The notes below the pieces were generated by a model. That model worked only from the letters and a program-made list of their open reading frames with translations. It was not told the origin of the DNA and did not search any database. A stretch of DNA of 64,000 nucleotides, from NCBI GenBank assembly GCA_007751255.1, contig CP036296.1:5952001-6016000 (forward strand). The letters run 5' to 3'. The DNA comes from Engelhardtia mirabilis (GTDB lineage Bacteria > Planctomycetota > UBA1135 > GCA-002686595). Below, piece after piece: positions 18,094 through 25,927 of the stretch. The position numbers and the translations under genes were made by a program. How positions within the stretch are numbered: position 1 is the first letter of the stretch; each line of letters opens with the position of its first letter.

Positions 18094-18522
18094 TCACACC
18101 GCTTCGTCCCGCATCGCCGCCACCATCGGCCAGGTGTCGGCGATCTGGTCGAAGCGCACGACGCGGCCATCCTCGACCTCGTAGACGTGGGCGAAGGCGG
18201 ACCGCATGGCGCGCTTCGTCACGGCGTGGACCCCCGCGTAGTGGCCCAGGGCCACGACCCGGTGCCCGTCGGCGAGGAGCTCCTCCACGGGCGCGCCAAA
18301 GCCCTCCCAGGTCGACGACAGGCCGTGGAAGATCCCGGCCACCACGTCGTCGGCGCCGCGACGTCGGGCTCCGCCCGGCATGCCCGCGCACTGGTTCCAG
18401 ATCACGTCCGGCGCCAGGACCGCGCGCAGGGCCGCCTCGTCGCGGATGCCGAAGGCCTCGTAGAGCGCACGCACCGTCTCGGTCGGAGTCGGCGCGGGGA
18501 TGCGGGTGGTCTCGTCGTTCAT
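18094..18522 (-). CDS. NTF2-like/SnoaL-like protein
   Basis: A 142-aa single-domain protein with the NTF2-like cone fold pattern: an N-terminal helix (TETVRALYEAFGIRDEAALRAVLAPDVIW), a hydrophobic pocket-forming middle, and strands ending in FAHVYEVEDGRVVRFDQIADTW. Members act as small hydrolases, isomerases or ligand-binding proteins, and the substrate cannot be inferred. Its ATG overlaps the stop of the MarR-family gene (18519-18522), so it is very likely the regulator's partner, perhaps acting on the compound sensed. Confidence 0.82.
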   Translation of the reverse strand: MNDETTRIPAPTPTETVRALYEAFGIRDEAALRAVLAPDVIWNQCAGMPGGARRRGADDVVAGIFHGLSSTWEGFGAPVEELLADGHRVVALGHYAGVHAVTKRAMRSAFAHVYEVEDGRVVRFDQIADTWPMVAAMRDEAV

Positions 18523-18956
18523 CGTCGTAGTTCTCCCAAGCGCTCGACCAGACGCGCCAGGGCGGCCACGTCGCTCGGGTCGAGCGCTCCCGTCAGCTCG
18601 GCGTCGGCCTCGGCCACGGCGGCCTCGGTCCGCTTGGCGGTCGCGCGCCCGCGGCGGGTCAACTTGACCGCCACGGCGCGGCGGTCGCCCTTGGCCCGGG
18701 GACGGTCGACCAGCCCCTCGGACTCCATCCGTGACAAGAGCCCGGACATGGTCGCCACGTCCAGGTCGAGGGCGCGGGCGAGCTGGGTCACGCCCAGCTC
18801 GCGGTGCTCCAGGAGCAGCTCGAGCACGTAGACCCGCTGGGGGTTCAGGCCCTCCCCGAGGAAGTGCTTGTAGAAGGCCTGCACGCGGCGCCAACCCAGG
18901 TACAGGTTGAAGCAGGGCAGCTCGGCCAGGTCGCCACGCAGGTCGGACTCGTCCAC
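18519..18956 (-). CDS. MarR-family transcriptional regulator
   Basis: A 145-aa winged-helix regulator. The recognition region is LGVTQLARALDLDVATMSGLLSRMESEGLV and the wing is DRPRAKGDRRAVAVKLTRRGR, both standard for MarR proteins, which are usually repressors released by small phenolic or lipophilic ligands. The start is GTG 18956. It is co-transcribed with the NTF2-like gene and divergent from the MBL-fold gene at 19062. A near-palindrome in the shared upstream region is a good candidate operator, which would give autoregulation and possibly control of the divergent gene. Confidence 0.92.
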   Translation of the reverse strand: MDESDLRGDLAELPCFNLYLGWRRVQAFYKHFLGEGLNPQRVYVLELLLEHRELGVTQLARALDLDVATMSGLLSRMESEGLVDRPRAKGDRRAVAVKLTRRGRATAKRTEAAVAEADAELTGALDPSDVAALARLVERLGELRR

Positions 18957-18981
18957 GGCCTACTAACCTAGGACACCCTTT

Positions 18982-18995
18982 GTTAGCACGCTTAC
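18982..18995. promoter_or_regulatory. Candidate MarR operator
   Basis: GTTAGCACGCTTAC is an imperfect palindrome of the form GTnAGCnnGCTnAC, within an AT-richer stretch (18957-19010) that stands out from its surroundings. It lies 26 nt upstream of the marR start and 67 nt upstream of the divergent MBL gene, where a repressor could block both promoters. Confidence 0.5.
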
Positions 18996-19061
18996 TACTT
19001 TTCGCGAATGGGCCGGAAGTAGCTCGGAGTCGACTTGCGGCGATCGACTAGGCTTGTGCTC

Positions 19062-19892
19062 ATGCACCGACTCGCCGGAGTCGCCGTCGGCGGGATCTCG
19101 CTCGGGGGCATCGAGACCAGCATCGATCTGCCGGAGCACAAGCTGTGCTTCGACATCGGGCGCTGCCCGCGTTGGGCGGTGTCGCGGCCGCGGGTCTTGA
19201 TCACCCACGCGCACATGGACCATCTCGGCGGCCTCGCCTACCACTGCGCCACGCGGGCGTTGATGGGCATGGGGCCGCCGGAGTACCTGGTGCCCAGGCA
19301 GAACGAAGCGGCCATCGGCGAGCTCTTCGCCACCTGGCGGCGGCTCGATCGCAGCGAGCTCGAGCACCGGCTCGTGCCCCTCGGGCCCGGCGACGAGCAC
19401 CGCCTGGGGCGGGATCTGGTCGCCGTTCCCTTCCGCACGCCGCACGTGGTGCCCAGCCAGGGCTACGGCCTGTGGCGCGAGCGGCGGCAGCTGCGCGAGG
19501 AGTACCAGGGCCTGCCCCAGGAGGAGCTGCGGCGCCTGGCGGTGGACGAGGGGCTCGAGCTGTCGACCCTGGTGAGCTTCCCGGAGGTGGCCTTCACCGG
19601 CGACACCCGCGCGGAGGTGATCGAGCAGCAGGAAGTCGTCCGCAAGGCGCGCCTCTTGGTGATGGAGTGCACCTTCCTCGACGACCGCATCGACGTGGAC
19701 CAGGCCCGGGAGACGGGGCACGTGCATCTGGATGACCTGCTCGAGCGGGTGCACCTGTTGGAGAACGAGGCGCTGCTCCTGACGCACTTCTCGGCCCGGT
19801 ACTCACCGCGCGAGGTGCAGGCGATTCTCGATGCGCGCCTGCCGGCGGAGGTCCGCGCGCGGACGACGGCGCTGCTCGAGCGCGTGGGCTGA
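19062..19892 (+). CDS. MBL-fold hydrolase, ribonuclease Z-like
   Basis: A 276-aa metallo-beta-lactamase-fold protein. The zinc motif THAHMDHLGG (HxHxDH) lies near residue 50, followed by PHVVPSQGYG, a FTGDTR motif (metal-bridging Asp), an ECTF motif and a late HFSARYSP His motif. The order matches ribonuclease Z-like phosphodiesterases, which cut the 3' trailer from tRNA precursors, but short plant- and bacterial-type homologues also act on other substrates. The ATG at 19062 was preferred over upstream TTG 19035 because it starts at the first predicted strand. It is divergent from the MarR-family gene. Confidence 0.85.
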   Translation: MHRLAGVAVGGISLGGIETSIDLPEHKLCFDIGRCPRWAVSRPRVLITHAHMDHLGGLAYHCATRALMGMGPPEYLVPRQNEAAIGELFATWRRLDRSELEHRLVPLGPGDEHRLGRDLVAVPFRTPHVVPSQGYGLWRERRQLREEYQGLPQEELRRLAVDEGLELSTLVSFPEVAFTGDTRAEVIEQQEVVRKARLLVMECTFLDDRIDVDQARETGHVHLDDLLERVHLLENEALLLTHFSARYSPREVQAILDARLPAEVRARTTALLERVG

Positions 19893-20347
19893 TCGGGCGA
19901 GGTCTCGTCGCGGCTGAAGCCGGTGTCGGACGGGGGCCTGATGCGGCATGGCCATCGACGCGGAGCCTCGCGCCGAGGGACGACCGCCCCTCGAGTCGCA
20001 CGCTTGCATTTGGCGCGTCGGTTCGTCGAGCGACGACGTCGACGGCCCTGACGAGTTCTCTCCTGTTGCCTGCGCCCCGCTGTCCCTGAGGACACGCTGG
20101 TGCTTGGGTGCGCACCGAGCCCGACACCGTGAAGCGCGTCGTTGCCACTTGAGACGCCGTTGCGCGGGTGACGCGACTTCGCGGCGCCAGGTTCCGTGCC
20201 GGATCCGCGCGCCGCGACCCGCTCGAGATGCGCGCCGTTCCAACGGGGGAACTGCAATCCGACTTCATTGCACCGGCACCTGCCGAGCTGCTATCGCGGG
20301 CGGACTGCCTGATTCGAGGACGGCCATCCGGCCGAAAGGAACCAACG
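19893..20347. other. 455-nt intergenic region before the subtilisin gene
   Basis: There is no open frame with coding character and no tRNA-like fold on either strand. The last 20 nt hold a Shine-Dalgarno-like AAAGGA just before the subtilisin ATG. The length suggests a long leader or regulatory region, but no motif stands out. Confidence 0.5.
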
Positions 20348-23300
20348 ATGCAACGACCCCCCCGAGTGAAGTCGCTCTTCACCATCGCGTGCCTCACCCT
20401 GTCCGCCTCGCCCCTGGTCGCCCAGGAGATTCCGACGCGCGCGTTCGTGCCGACCCAGGACGGCATCGCCGCGCCGGCGCGCGACTTGACCCTGTATCGA
20501 CCCGGGCGCGTCTTGATCCAGGTCACGCGCGAGGCCGTCGCCGCCTCGCTGCTCGACCGCAGCTGGCGCGGCGGCGAGATGCAGCCCTTCGCCGGTAGCG
20601 GCCTGATCGACCTCGACGCCGAGCTCTTCGTGGCCGGCGCCAGCGGCATCACCCGCTCGCTGATCGACACCGCCGACGTGGAGCGCGGCCAAGAGCTCGG
20701 CATGGACCGCTGGTACGCGGTCGACGTGCCCGCAGGGACCGATATCGAAGCCCTTGCGGCGCGGCTGGTAGGCCTGGCCGTGATCGAGGACGCCTCGCCC
20801 GACTGGCGCGCCTTCCCGGCGGATGTGCCCAATGACCCGCTGCACGCCAGCCACTGGGGCCACAACAACACCGGCCAGATGCTGTCCTACTGCTGGGGTT
20901 GCGGCGGGCACGCGGGCGGGAGCCCGGTGGGCACGGCCGGCTTCGACACCAGCGCCGAAGCGGCCTGGGACGGGGCCCAGGGCTACGGCTCGGCCTCGGT
21001 GGTGATCGCTATCATCGACTCGGGCGTCGACGCCGGCCACCCGGACCTGCGTCAGGTCGCGGGCTGGGACTACGGCGACGGCGACTCCAACGCCGACGAC
21101 AACTCGGCGGCCCCCGGCCACGGCACCGCCTGCGCGGGCGTCGCGGCGGCGATCAACGACAACAACCTCGGCACGGCGGGGATCGCCGGCGGCTGCTCGA
21201 TCATGCCGCTCAAGGTCGCCAACAGCGCCGGCAGCATGTTCTTCTCGGCCATCGCCAACGCGGTCACCCACGCGGCCGACAACGGGGCGTCGGTGGCCTC
21301 GCTGAGCCTCGGCGCGGCGATCTCCAACGACTCCCAGACCTCGAGCGCGATCTCCTACGCGAACAGCCAGGGCGTCACGATCCTGGCGGCGACCGCCAAC
21401 GGCAATCAGTCGTCCCTCGAGTACCCGGCCAACAACGCCCTGGTGATCGGCGTCGGCGCGGCCTCGCCCTGCGGCGAGCGCAAGCGGTCGTCGTCGAGCA
21501 CCTCGGAGCTGAACCCCGGCGTGGCGGCGGACCCCAACGGCTACACCTGCGACGGTGAGCGCTGGTGGGGCTCGAACTACGGCACCAACACCCAGGACGC
21601 GGCGGGCGCCGTGGACGTGATCGCGCCGACGATCCTGCCGACGACCGACATCCAGGGCTCGGGCGGCTACGACTCCGGCAACTACAGCCAGTGGTTCAAC
21701 GGGACCTCGTGCTCCACGCCCTACGCGGCGGGGGTCTGTGCGCTGATCCAGTCGGCCAACCCGAGCTTCACGCCGGTGCAGGTGCGGGCGCAGCTCGTGA
21801 GCACCTGTGACGACGTGACCAGCGTCGAGTCCGGCGCCGGCTGGGACCGCTACACCGGCTACGGCATGGTCAACGCCGCGGCGGCCGTGGGCAGCGGCGG
21901 CGGCGGCCCCGGGCCCGGCGCGACCTACGCGAGCCTGCCCTACTCGACCGGTTTCGAGGCCACGTCGCTCGACGCGAGCTGGACGACGGTGCTCGGCGCC
22001 GAAGGCCGCATTCAAGTCACGACCGCCAACGGCCCCTTCGCCGGCGCGCGACACCTGACCATGGACGACACCATCGACGCGGGGGCCTACTCCCTGAACG
22101 AGGCGCGTCTGCACCTGGACCTGTCCGGTGAGAGCCAGGTCGACCTGGACTTCCAGTGGAAGGAGTTCGGCGACGAGACCCATGCCGAGGACGGCGTGTA
22201 CTTCTCGAGCAACGGCGGCTCGAGCTTCGTGAAGGTCCACGACCTGAACGGCGGCTCGACGACGGACAACACCTGGCAGGCGGTGTCCCTGGACCTCGAC
22301 GCCTTGGCGGCGGGGGCGGGTTTGACGCTGACCTCGACCTTCGTGGTCAAGTTCCAGCAGTACGACAACTACGCCATCGCCACCGACGGGTTCGCGTTCG
22401 ACGAGGTCTCGGTCGCGGCCGGTAGCACCGGCGGCGGGGGCGGCAGCTACGCCACCCTGCCCTACTCGACTGGCTTCGAATCGGGCGCCCTCGACTCCAA
22501 CTGGGTCACCACCGAGGGCACCGAGGGTCGAATTCTGGTCACGACGGCCAACGCTCCGTACGCGGGCTCGTGGCACCTGACCATGGACGACTCGGTCGAC
22601 GCGGGCGCCTACTCGCAGAACGAGGCATGGATGCGGCTCGACCTGTCGGGCGAGTCGCAGGTTGACCTGTCCTTCCGCTGGAAGGAGTTCGGCGACGAGA
22701 CCCACGCCGAGGACGGCGTGTACTTCTCGAGCAACGGCGGCACGAGCTTCACCAAGGTGCACGACCTGAACGGCGGCTCGACCACCAACAACTCCTGGCA
22801 GCTCGTCTCCCTGGACCTCGACGCGCTCGCGGCGGGGGCGGGCTTGAGCCTGAGCTCGACCTTCGTGGTCAAGTTCCAGCAGTACGACAACTACGCGATC
22901 GCGACGGACGGCTTCGCCTTCGACGAGGTCTCGGTCACCGCGGGCTCCGGCGGCGGGGGCAACCCCAACCGGGCCCAGGTGGGCTACTCGACCGGCTTCG
23001 AGACCGGGGCTCTGGACTCGTTCTGGACCACGACCTCGAGCCCGGAGGGTCGCATCCTGGTGACGACGGCCAACGGCCCGTCGGCCGGGTCGTGGCACCT
23101 GACCATGGACGACTCCGTGGACGGCAGCCTGTACGGGCAGAACGAGGCTTGGCTCCTGTGTGACTTCACCGGGCAGAGCCAGGTGGGCCTGACCTTCCGC
23201 TGGAAGGACTTCGCCGACGAGACCCACACCCAGGACGGGGTGTTCCTGTCCGACGACGGCGGAGCGTCTTTCACGAAGGTCTACAACCTGAACGGCGGGT

Positions 23301-23464
23301 CGTTTGCAGACAACACCTGGCAGACGATCAACGTCGACATCGACGCGCTGGCCGGGAGCAACGGGCTGTCGCTGAACGGGAACTTCGTGATCAAGTTCCA
23401 GCAGTACGACAACTATGCGGCGACGACGGACGGCTTCGCGTTCGATGACATTGCGCTGAACTGA
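20348..23464 (+). CDS. Secreted subtilisin-family protease with three C-terminal modules
   Basis: A 1038-aa exported S8 peptidase. The signal peptide is residues 1-26 (cut after VAQ), then a propeptide-like region to about 160. The catalytic triad is intact: Asp224 (IIDSGVD), His258 (GHGTAC) and Ser454 (GTSCSTP). From about residue 525, glycine-rich linkers separate three copies of a roughly 165-aa beta-rich module, each with STGFE, HLTMDD, a WKxFxDETH segment and FQQYDNYA.TDGFAFD, likely carbohydrate- or protein-binding (MAM/laminin-G-like). The third copy is the most diverged. It probably digests external protein, with the modules holding it on substrate or cell surface. ATG 20348 is preceded by AAAGGA. 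Confidence 0.93.
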   Translation: MQRPPRVKSLFTIACLTLSASPLVAQEIPTRAFVPTQDGIAAPARDLTLYRPGRVLIQVTREAVAASLLDRSWRGGEMQPFAGSGLIDLDAELFVAGASGITRSLIDTADVERGQELGMDRWYAVDVPAGTDIEALAARLVGLAVIEDASPDWRAFPADVPNDPLHASHWGHNNTGQMLSYCWGCGGHAGGSPVGTAGFDTSAEAAWDGAQGYGSASVVIAIIDSGVDAGHPDLRQVAGWDYGDGDSNADDNSAAPGHGTACAGVAAAINDNNLGTAGIAGGCSIMPLKVANSAGSMFFSAIANAVTHAADNGASVASLSLGAAISNDSQTSSAISYANSQGVTILAATANGNQSSLEYPANNALVIGVGAASPCGERKRSSSSTSELNPGVAADPNGYTCDGERWWGSNYGTNTQDAAGAVDVIAPTILPTTDIQGSGGYDSGNYSQWFNGTSCSTPYAAGVCALIQSANPSFTPVQVRAQLVSTCDDVTSVESGAGWDRYTGYGMVNAAAAVGSGGGGPGPGATYASLPYSTGFEATSLDASWTTVLGAEGRIQVTTANGPFAGARHLTMDDTIDAGAYSLNEARLHLDLSGESQVDLDFQWKEFGDETHAEDGVYFSSNGGSSFVKVHDLNGGSTTDNTWQAVSLDLDALAAGAGLTLTSTFVVKFQQYDNYAIATDGFAFDEVSVAAGSTGGGGGSYATLPYSTGFESGALDSNWVTTEGTEGRILVTTANAPYAGSWHLTMDDSVDAGAYSQNEAWMRLDLSGESQVDLSFRWKEFGDETHAEDGVYFSSNGGTSFTKVHDLNGGSTTNNSWQLVSLDLDALAAGAGLSLSSTFVVKFQQYDNYAIATDGFAFDEVSVTAGSGGGGNPNRAQVGYSTGFETGALDSFWTTTSSPEGRILVTTANGPSAGSWHLTMDDSVDGSLYGQNEAWLLCDFTGQSQVGLTFRWKDFADETHTQDGVFLSDDGGASFTKVYNLNGGSFADNTWQTINVDIDALAGSNGLSLNGNFVIKFQQYDNYAATTDGFAFDDIALN
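21925..23461 (+). repeat. Three tandem coding repeats of about 500 bp
   Basis: Copies start near 21928, 22450 and 22981. Copies 1 and 2 are close to identical over long stretches (for example the segment encoding KEFGDETHAEDGVYFSSNGG), and copy 3 is clearly diverged. Glycine-rich linkers lie between them. This pattern fits a recent duplication of the first or second copy. Confidence 0.85.
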
Positions 23465-23467
23465 GCC

Positions 23468-23598
23468 GCGTGGGACGTACGGTGGCGGGACCATTCGTCC
23501 CAACCGCGCCAGCGATCTCGCGCTTCGCGAGATCGCCGGCGCGGTTGGGACGAATGGTCCCGCCACCGTACGTCCCACGCCACCGTACGAACGCCTAC
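23468..23598. repeat. Long palindromic element B1 with family A end
   Basis: Arms of 55 bp (23468-23522 and 23526-23580) pair with one mismatch around the loop CTT. The outer part GTGGGACGTACGGTGGCGGG is shared with element B2, and the centre (CAACCGCGCCAGCGATCTCGCG) is unique to this locus. Directly abutting it, 23581-23598 (CACCGTACGAACGCCTAC) is the end of a family A unit, so two element types meet here. It fills the convergent junction of the subtilisin and SDR genes. Confidence 0.9.
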
Positions 23599-23609
23599 CG
23601 CCCCCCCGG

Positions 23610-24359
23610 TCAGACCTGCGTCATCCCACCATCGACGGTCAGCTCGACCCCGTTCACGAACGACGCCTCGCTCGAGGCCAGGAACAACGTCGCGTTCGCG
23701 ATCTCCTCGGGCCGACCGAACCGCCCCAGCGGCACCTTGCCGACCAGGGCCTCCGCCATGGCGTCGAGCGCGCCCTTTTCCATCCCGGTCTTGCCGAAGA
23801 TCGGCGTCTCGATCGGGCCCGGGCTGACCGCGTTGACGCGGATCCCGAGCGGGCTCAGCTCCGCCGCCAAGGTCCGCACCAGAGACCGCAGCGCTGCCTT
23901 GGTGGCGGAGTACACGCTCGCCCCCGCCATGCCGACGTTGCCGGCGACCGAGGTGTTGATCACCACCGACGAGCCCGCCGACATCAACGGCAGGGCCTGC
24001 TGCACGACGAAGTACACGCCGCCGAAGTTGATCCCGAACATGCGCTCGAGGCCCTCCTGGTCCTGCTCGGCGAAGGGCGCCATGGCGAAGACGCCGGCGT
24101 TGGCGAAGAGGATGTCGATGCGCCCGAAGCGCTCGCCGATGGTGGCGAAGAGCTGCTTGCGGTCCGCGGCGTCGGCCACGTCGCCGCGCACGCCGAGCGC
24201 GCGCTCGCCGAGCTCGGACAGGGCGGCGTCGAGGGTCTCTTGGTTGCGCCCGGTGATGACCACCTGGGCCCCCTCGTCGATCAGGCGCTTGGCGGTGGCC
24301 AGGCCGATGCCACTGGTTCCACCGGTGACGAGGGCGATCTTGTTGTCGAGCTGCTGCAT
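23610..24359 (-). CDS. Short-chain dehydrogenase/reductase
   Basis: A 249-aa classical SDR: cofactor loop TGGTSGIG, NAG motif (LFANAGVF), catalytic Ser in VINTSVAG, and the YSATK Tyr/Lys pair, with PGPIETPIF and a C-terminal VDGGMTQV. Residues after the second strand (TGRNQETL) favour NADP(H). The substrate is unknown. The ATG at 24359 matches the normal SDR start; the open frame before it contains the TetR operator and is not coding. It lies 116 nt downstream of a TetR gene on the same strand, the usual arrangement of a repressor and the enzyme it controls. Confidence 0.93.
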   Translation of the reverse strand: MQQLDNKIALVTGGTSGIGLATAKRLIDEGAQVVITGRNQETLDAALSELGERALGVRGDVADAADRKQLFATIGERFGRIDILFANAGVFAMAPFAEQDQEGLERMFGINFGGVYFVVQQALPLMSAGSSVVINTSVAGNVGMAGASVYSATKAALRSLVRTLAAELSPLGIRVNAVSPGPIETPIFGKTGMEKGALDAMAEALVGKVPLGRFGRPEEIANATLFLASSEASFVNGVELTVDGGMTQV

Positions 24360-24403
24360 GGTTGTCTCTGCCGTTGCCCCGTGGGGCGGTTCGTGGTTGG
24401 TTG

Positions 24404-24432
24404 TAGACCGATTGGTCAACTTTTAAACAAGA
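24404..24432 (-). promoter_or_regulatory. TetR operator over the SDR promoter
   Basis: TAGACCGATTGGTCAA at 24404-24419 has a perfect core GACC-N4-GGTC. On the minus strand a candidate promoter, TTGTTT - 17 nt - TCTACA, places the operator over the spacer and the -10, a typical repressor position. It resembles operators of the LmrA/YxaF group of TetR proteins. It lies upstream of the SDR gene and just downstream of the regulator gene. Confidence 0.7.
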
Positions 24433-24475
24433 GCGCACCCGGAGGGGGCACGGTCGTTGTGTCGTCAGCCGGCCC

Positions 24476-25102
24476 TCAGGCCAGCACGGCGTCGATGGCG
24501 GAGCGCGCCAGGCGCCGCGCCTGGGTCGCCTCGAGCTTGCCCTTCGAGCGCGTCACCGCGCCGATCGCGAAGACCGCCAGGAACTCCGCCAGGTCCGAGG
24601 CGTCGCGGTCCGCGCGGAACACGCCGCTGGCCTGGCCCTCGGCGATGATCGCGGTGACCAGCTCGCGCACCTCGTCGAAGTGGTCCCCCACCACCTTGGC
24701 GATCTCCGGATCGTGGGGCCCCAGCTCGACCTCGACGTTGATCGCGTAGCAGCCGCGGTTGTCCGCTGCGTCGCAACTGCCCAGCATCGCGTTCATCCAC
24801 GCGTCGAGCTTCGCCTCCGGCGTCGGCTCGCCCGCCAGGGTCGCCTCGATCTTCGCGTGCCCCCGCGCCAGGTAGCGCCGCAGGGTCGTCAGGAACAGGC
24901 TGCGCTTGTCGCCAAAGGCCTTGTAGAGGCTGCCCTTGTGGAGCCCAGTCGCCTCGATCAGGTCCGCCATCGAGGTCGCCTCGAAGCCCTTGCGCCAGAA
25001 CGCATCGAGCGCCGCGTCGAGGACCTCGTCCTCGTCGAACTCACGCGGCCGCCCGAGGCGCCTAGGCGCGCTGTCGGGGGTGGCTGTGTGCCTGGCGCTC
25101 AT
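24476..25102 (-). CDS. TetR-family transcriptional regulator
   Basis: A 208-aa regulator with the N-terminal HTH (GRPREFDEDEVLDAALDAFWRKGF, then MADLIEATGLHKGSLYKAFGDKRSLF) and a C-terminal ligand domain containing the GCYAINVEVELG segment typical of the AcrR/LmrA-like branch. It probably represses the downstream SDR gene, and perhaps itself, until a small molecule binds. The ATG at 25102 lies just before the DNA-binding domain; the upstream extension is low-complexity and unlikely to be translated. Confidence 0.93.
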   Translation of the reverse strand: MSARHTATPDSAPRRLGRPREFDEDEVLDAALDAFWRKGFEATSMADLIEATGLHKGSLYKAFGDKRSLFLTTLRRYLARGHAKIEATLAGEPTPEAKLDAWMNAMLGSCDAADNRGCYAINVEVELGPHDPEIAKVVGDHFDEVRELVTAIIAEGQASGVFRADRDASDLAEFLAVFAIGAVTRSKGKLEATQARRLARSAIDAVLA

Positions 25103-25155
25103 GGGAGCCAAATATGGACCGCCTGGTTCCGAAGTGACACCCGGAATCGAAGATT

Positions 25156-25917
25156 TCAGTCTGCGGGGCCAACTGCGGGGTCCGGGTCGACCCCGATCCC
25201 GAAGTCCGAAGGCTTGGCACCGCTCCCGAGGGCCCGCATCGACTGGTGCCAGGCCCGCGCGTCCCGCCCCTCGAGGGGCGCCCGGGCGAAGACCCGGCGG
25301 GCCGACTCCTCGATGTCCTTGCGCGCGCCGGGCGTCCAGGCCTTGGCCCCGAGGGTGCGCGCCACGTTCTCGGTCAGGAACTCCCGGGCCTCCCCGGTCA
25401 GAGGGGTGGTGCGCGAGCGCCGCGCCGGCCGCTCGCCGGGCTGGAACAGGCTGAACAGGACCACGGCCACCGCCATGGAGAGGTTCAGCGAGGTGTGCTC
25501 GTCGCTGGTCTCGATGTAGACGAGTTCGTGGCAAGTGTCGGCCTCCTCCGCACGCATCCCGTCCTGCTCCGCGCCAAAGACCAGAGCGACCTGGGAGTCC
25601 TCGTCCGCCCACAGCTCGGCGAGATCACTGCGCCGCGCCGCGAAAGGCTGGATCGCCCGATGGTTGCGAACCTTGCCCGTGAATCCGATCGCATGGGTCC
25701 GATCCGCCAGGGCCTCCGCCAGCGAGTCGTGCACCACGATCCGAGCCGCCGCGTCCTCGACCCCATGGGCCATCTGCTCGAACTCCGGATGGATCAGAAT
25801 CGCCGGCCGCTCGGGGCGCACGAGGTGCAACCCCGCCGGCCCGAAGTTGAGCACGGCGCGCAGCACGGACCCCACGTTGCGCGGGCCGGCAGGGCGGCAG
25901 AGGACGATGCGGTTCAC
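25156..25917 (-). CDS. SPOUT RNA methyltransferase, TrmJ-like
   Basis: A 253-aa protein of the SpoU/TrmH family, closest in style to TrmJ. The family motifs are intact: RPAGPRNVGSVLRAVLNFG (motif 1, Asn/Arg), VFGAEQDGM (motif 2) and SLNLSMAVAVVLFSLF (motif 3). These form the knotted SAM site; TrmJ methylates the 2'-OH of residue 32 in tRNA. The C-terminal about 80 residues are an extension of the type seen in TrmJ. The GTG at 25917 gives the normal N-terminus (NRIVLCRP). It begins 10 nt after the stop of the KGGLGRT NTPase gene and may be transcribed with it. Confidence 0.88.
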   Translation of the reverse strand: MNRIVLCRPAGPRNVGSVLRAVLNFGPAGLHLVRPERPAILIHPEFEQMAHGVEDAAARIVVHDSLAEALADRTHAIGFTGKVRNHRAIQPFAARRSDLAELWADEDSQVALVFGAEQDGMRAEEADTCHELVYIETSDEHTSLNLSMAVAVVLFSLFQPGERPARRSRTTPLTGEAREFLTENVARTLGAKAWTPGARKDIEESARRVFARAPLEGRDARAWHQSMRALGSGAKPSDFGIGVDPDPAVGPAD

Positions 25918-25927
25918 GCGGGTGAGT

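Noticed and set aside
19893..20347. tRNA or small RNA gene in the long leader
   Set aside because: No T-loop-like GTTCGA segment, acceptor stem or strong hairpin-plus-T-run could be found by eye.
20291..23578. Open minus-strand frame of about 1095 codons opposite the subtilisin gene
   Set aside because: It is a high-GC antisense shadow: Arg/Val/Gly-rich translation, no domain, and it runs through the B1 palindrome. The plus-strand gene has an intact catalytic triad.
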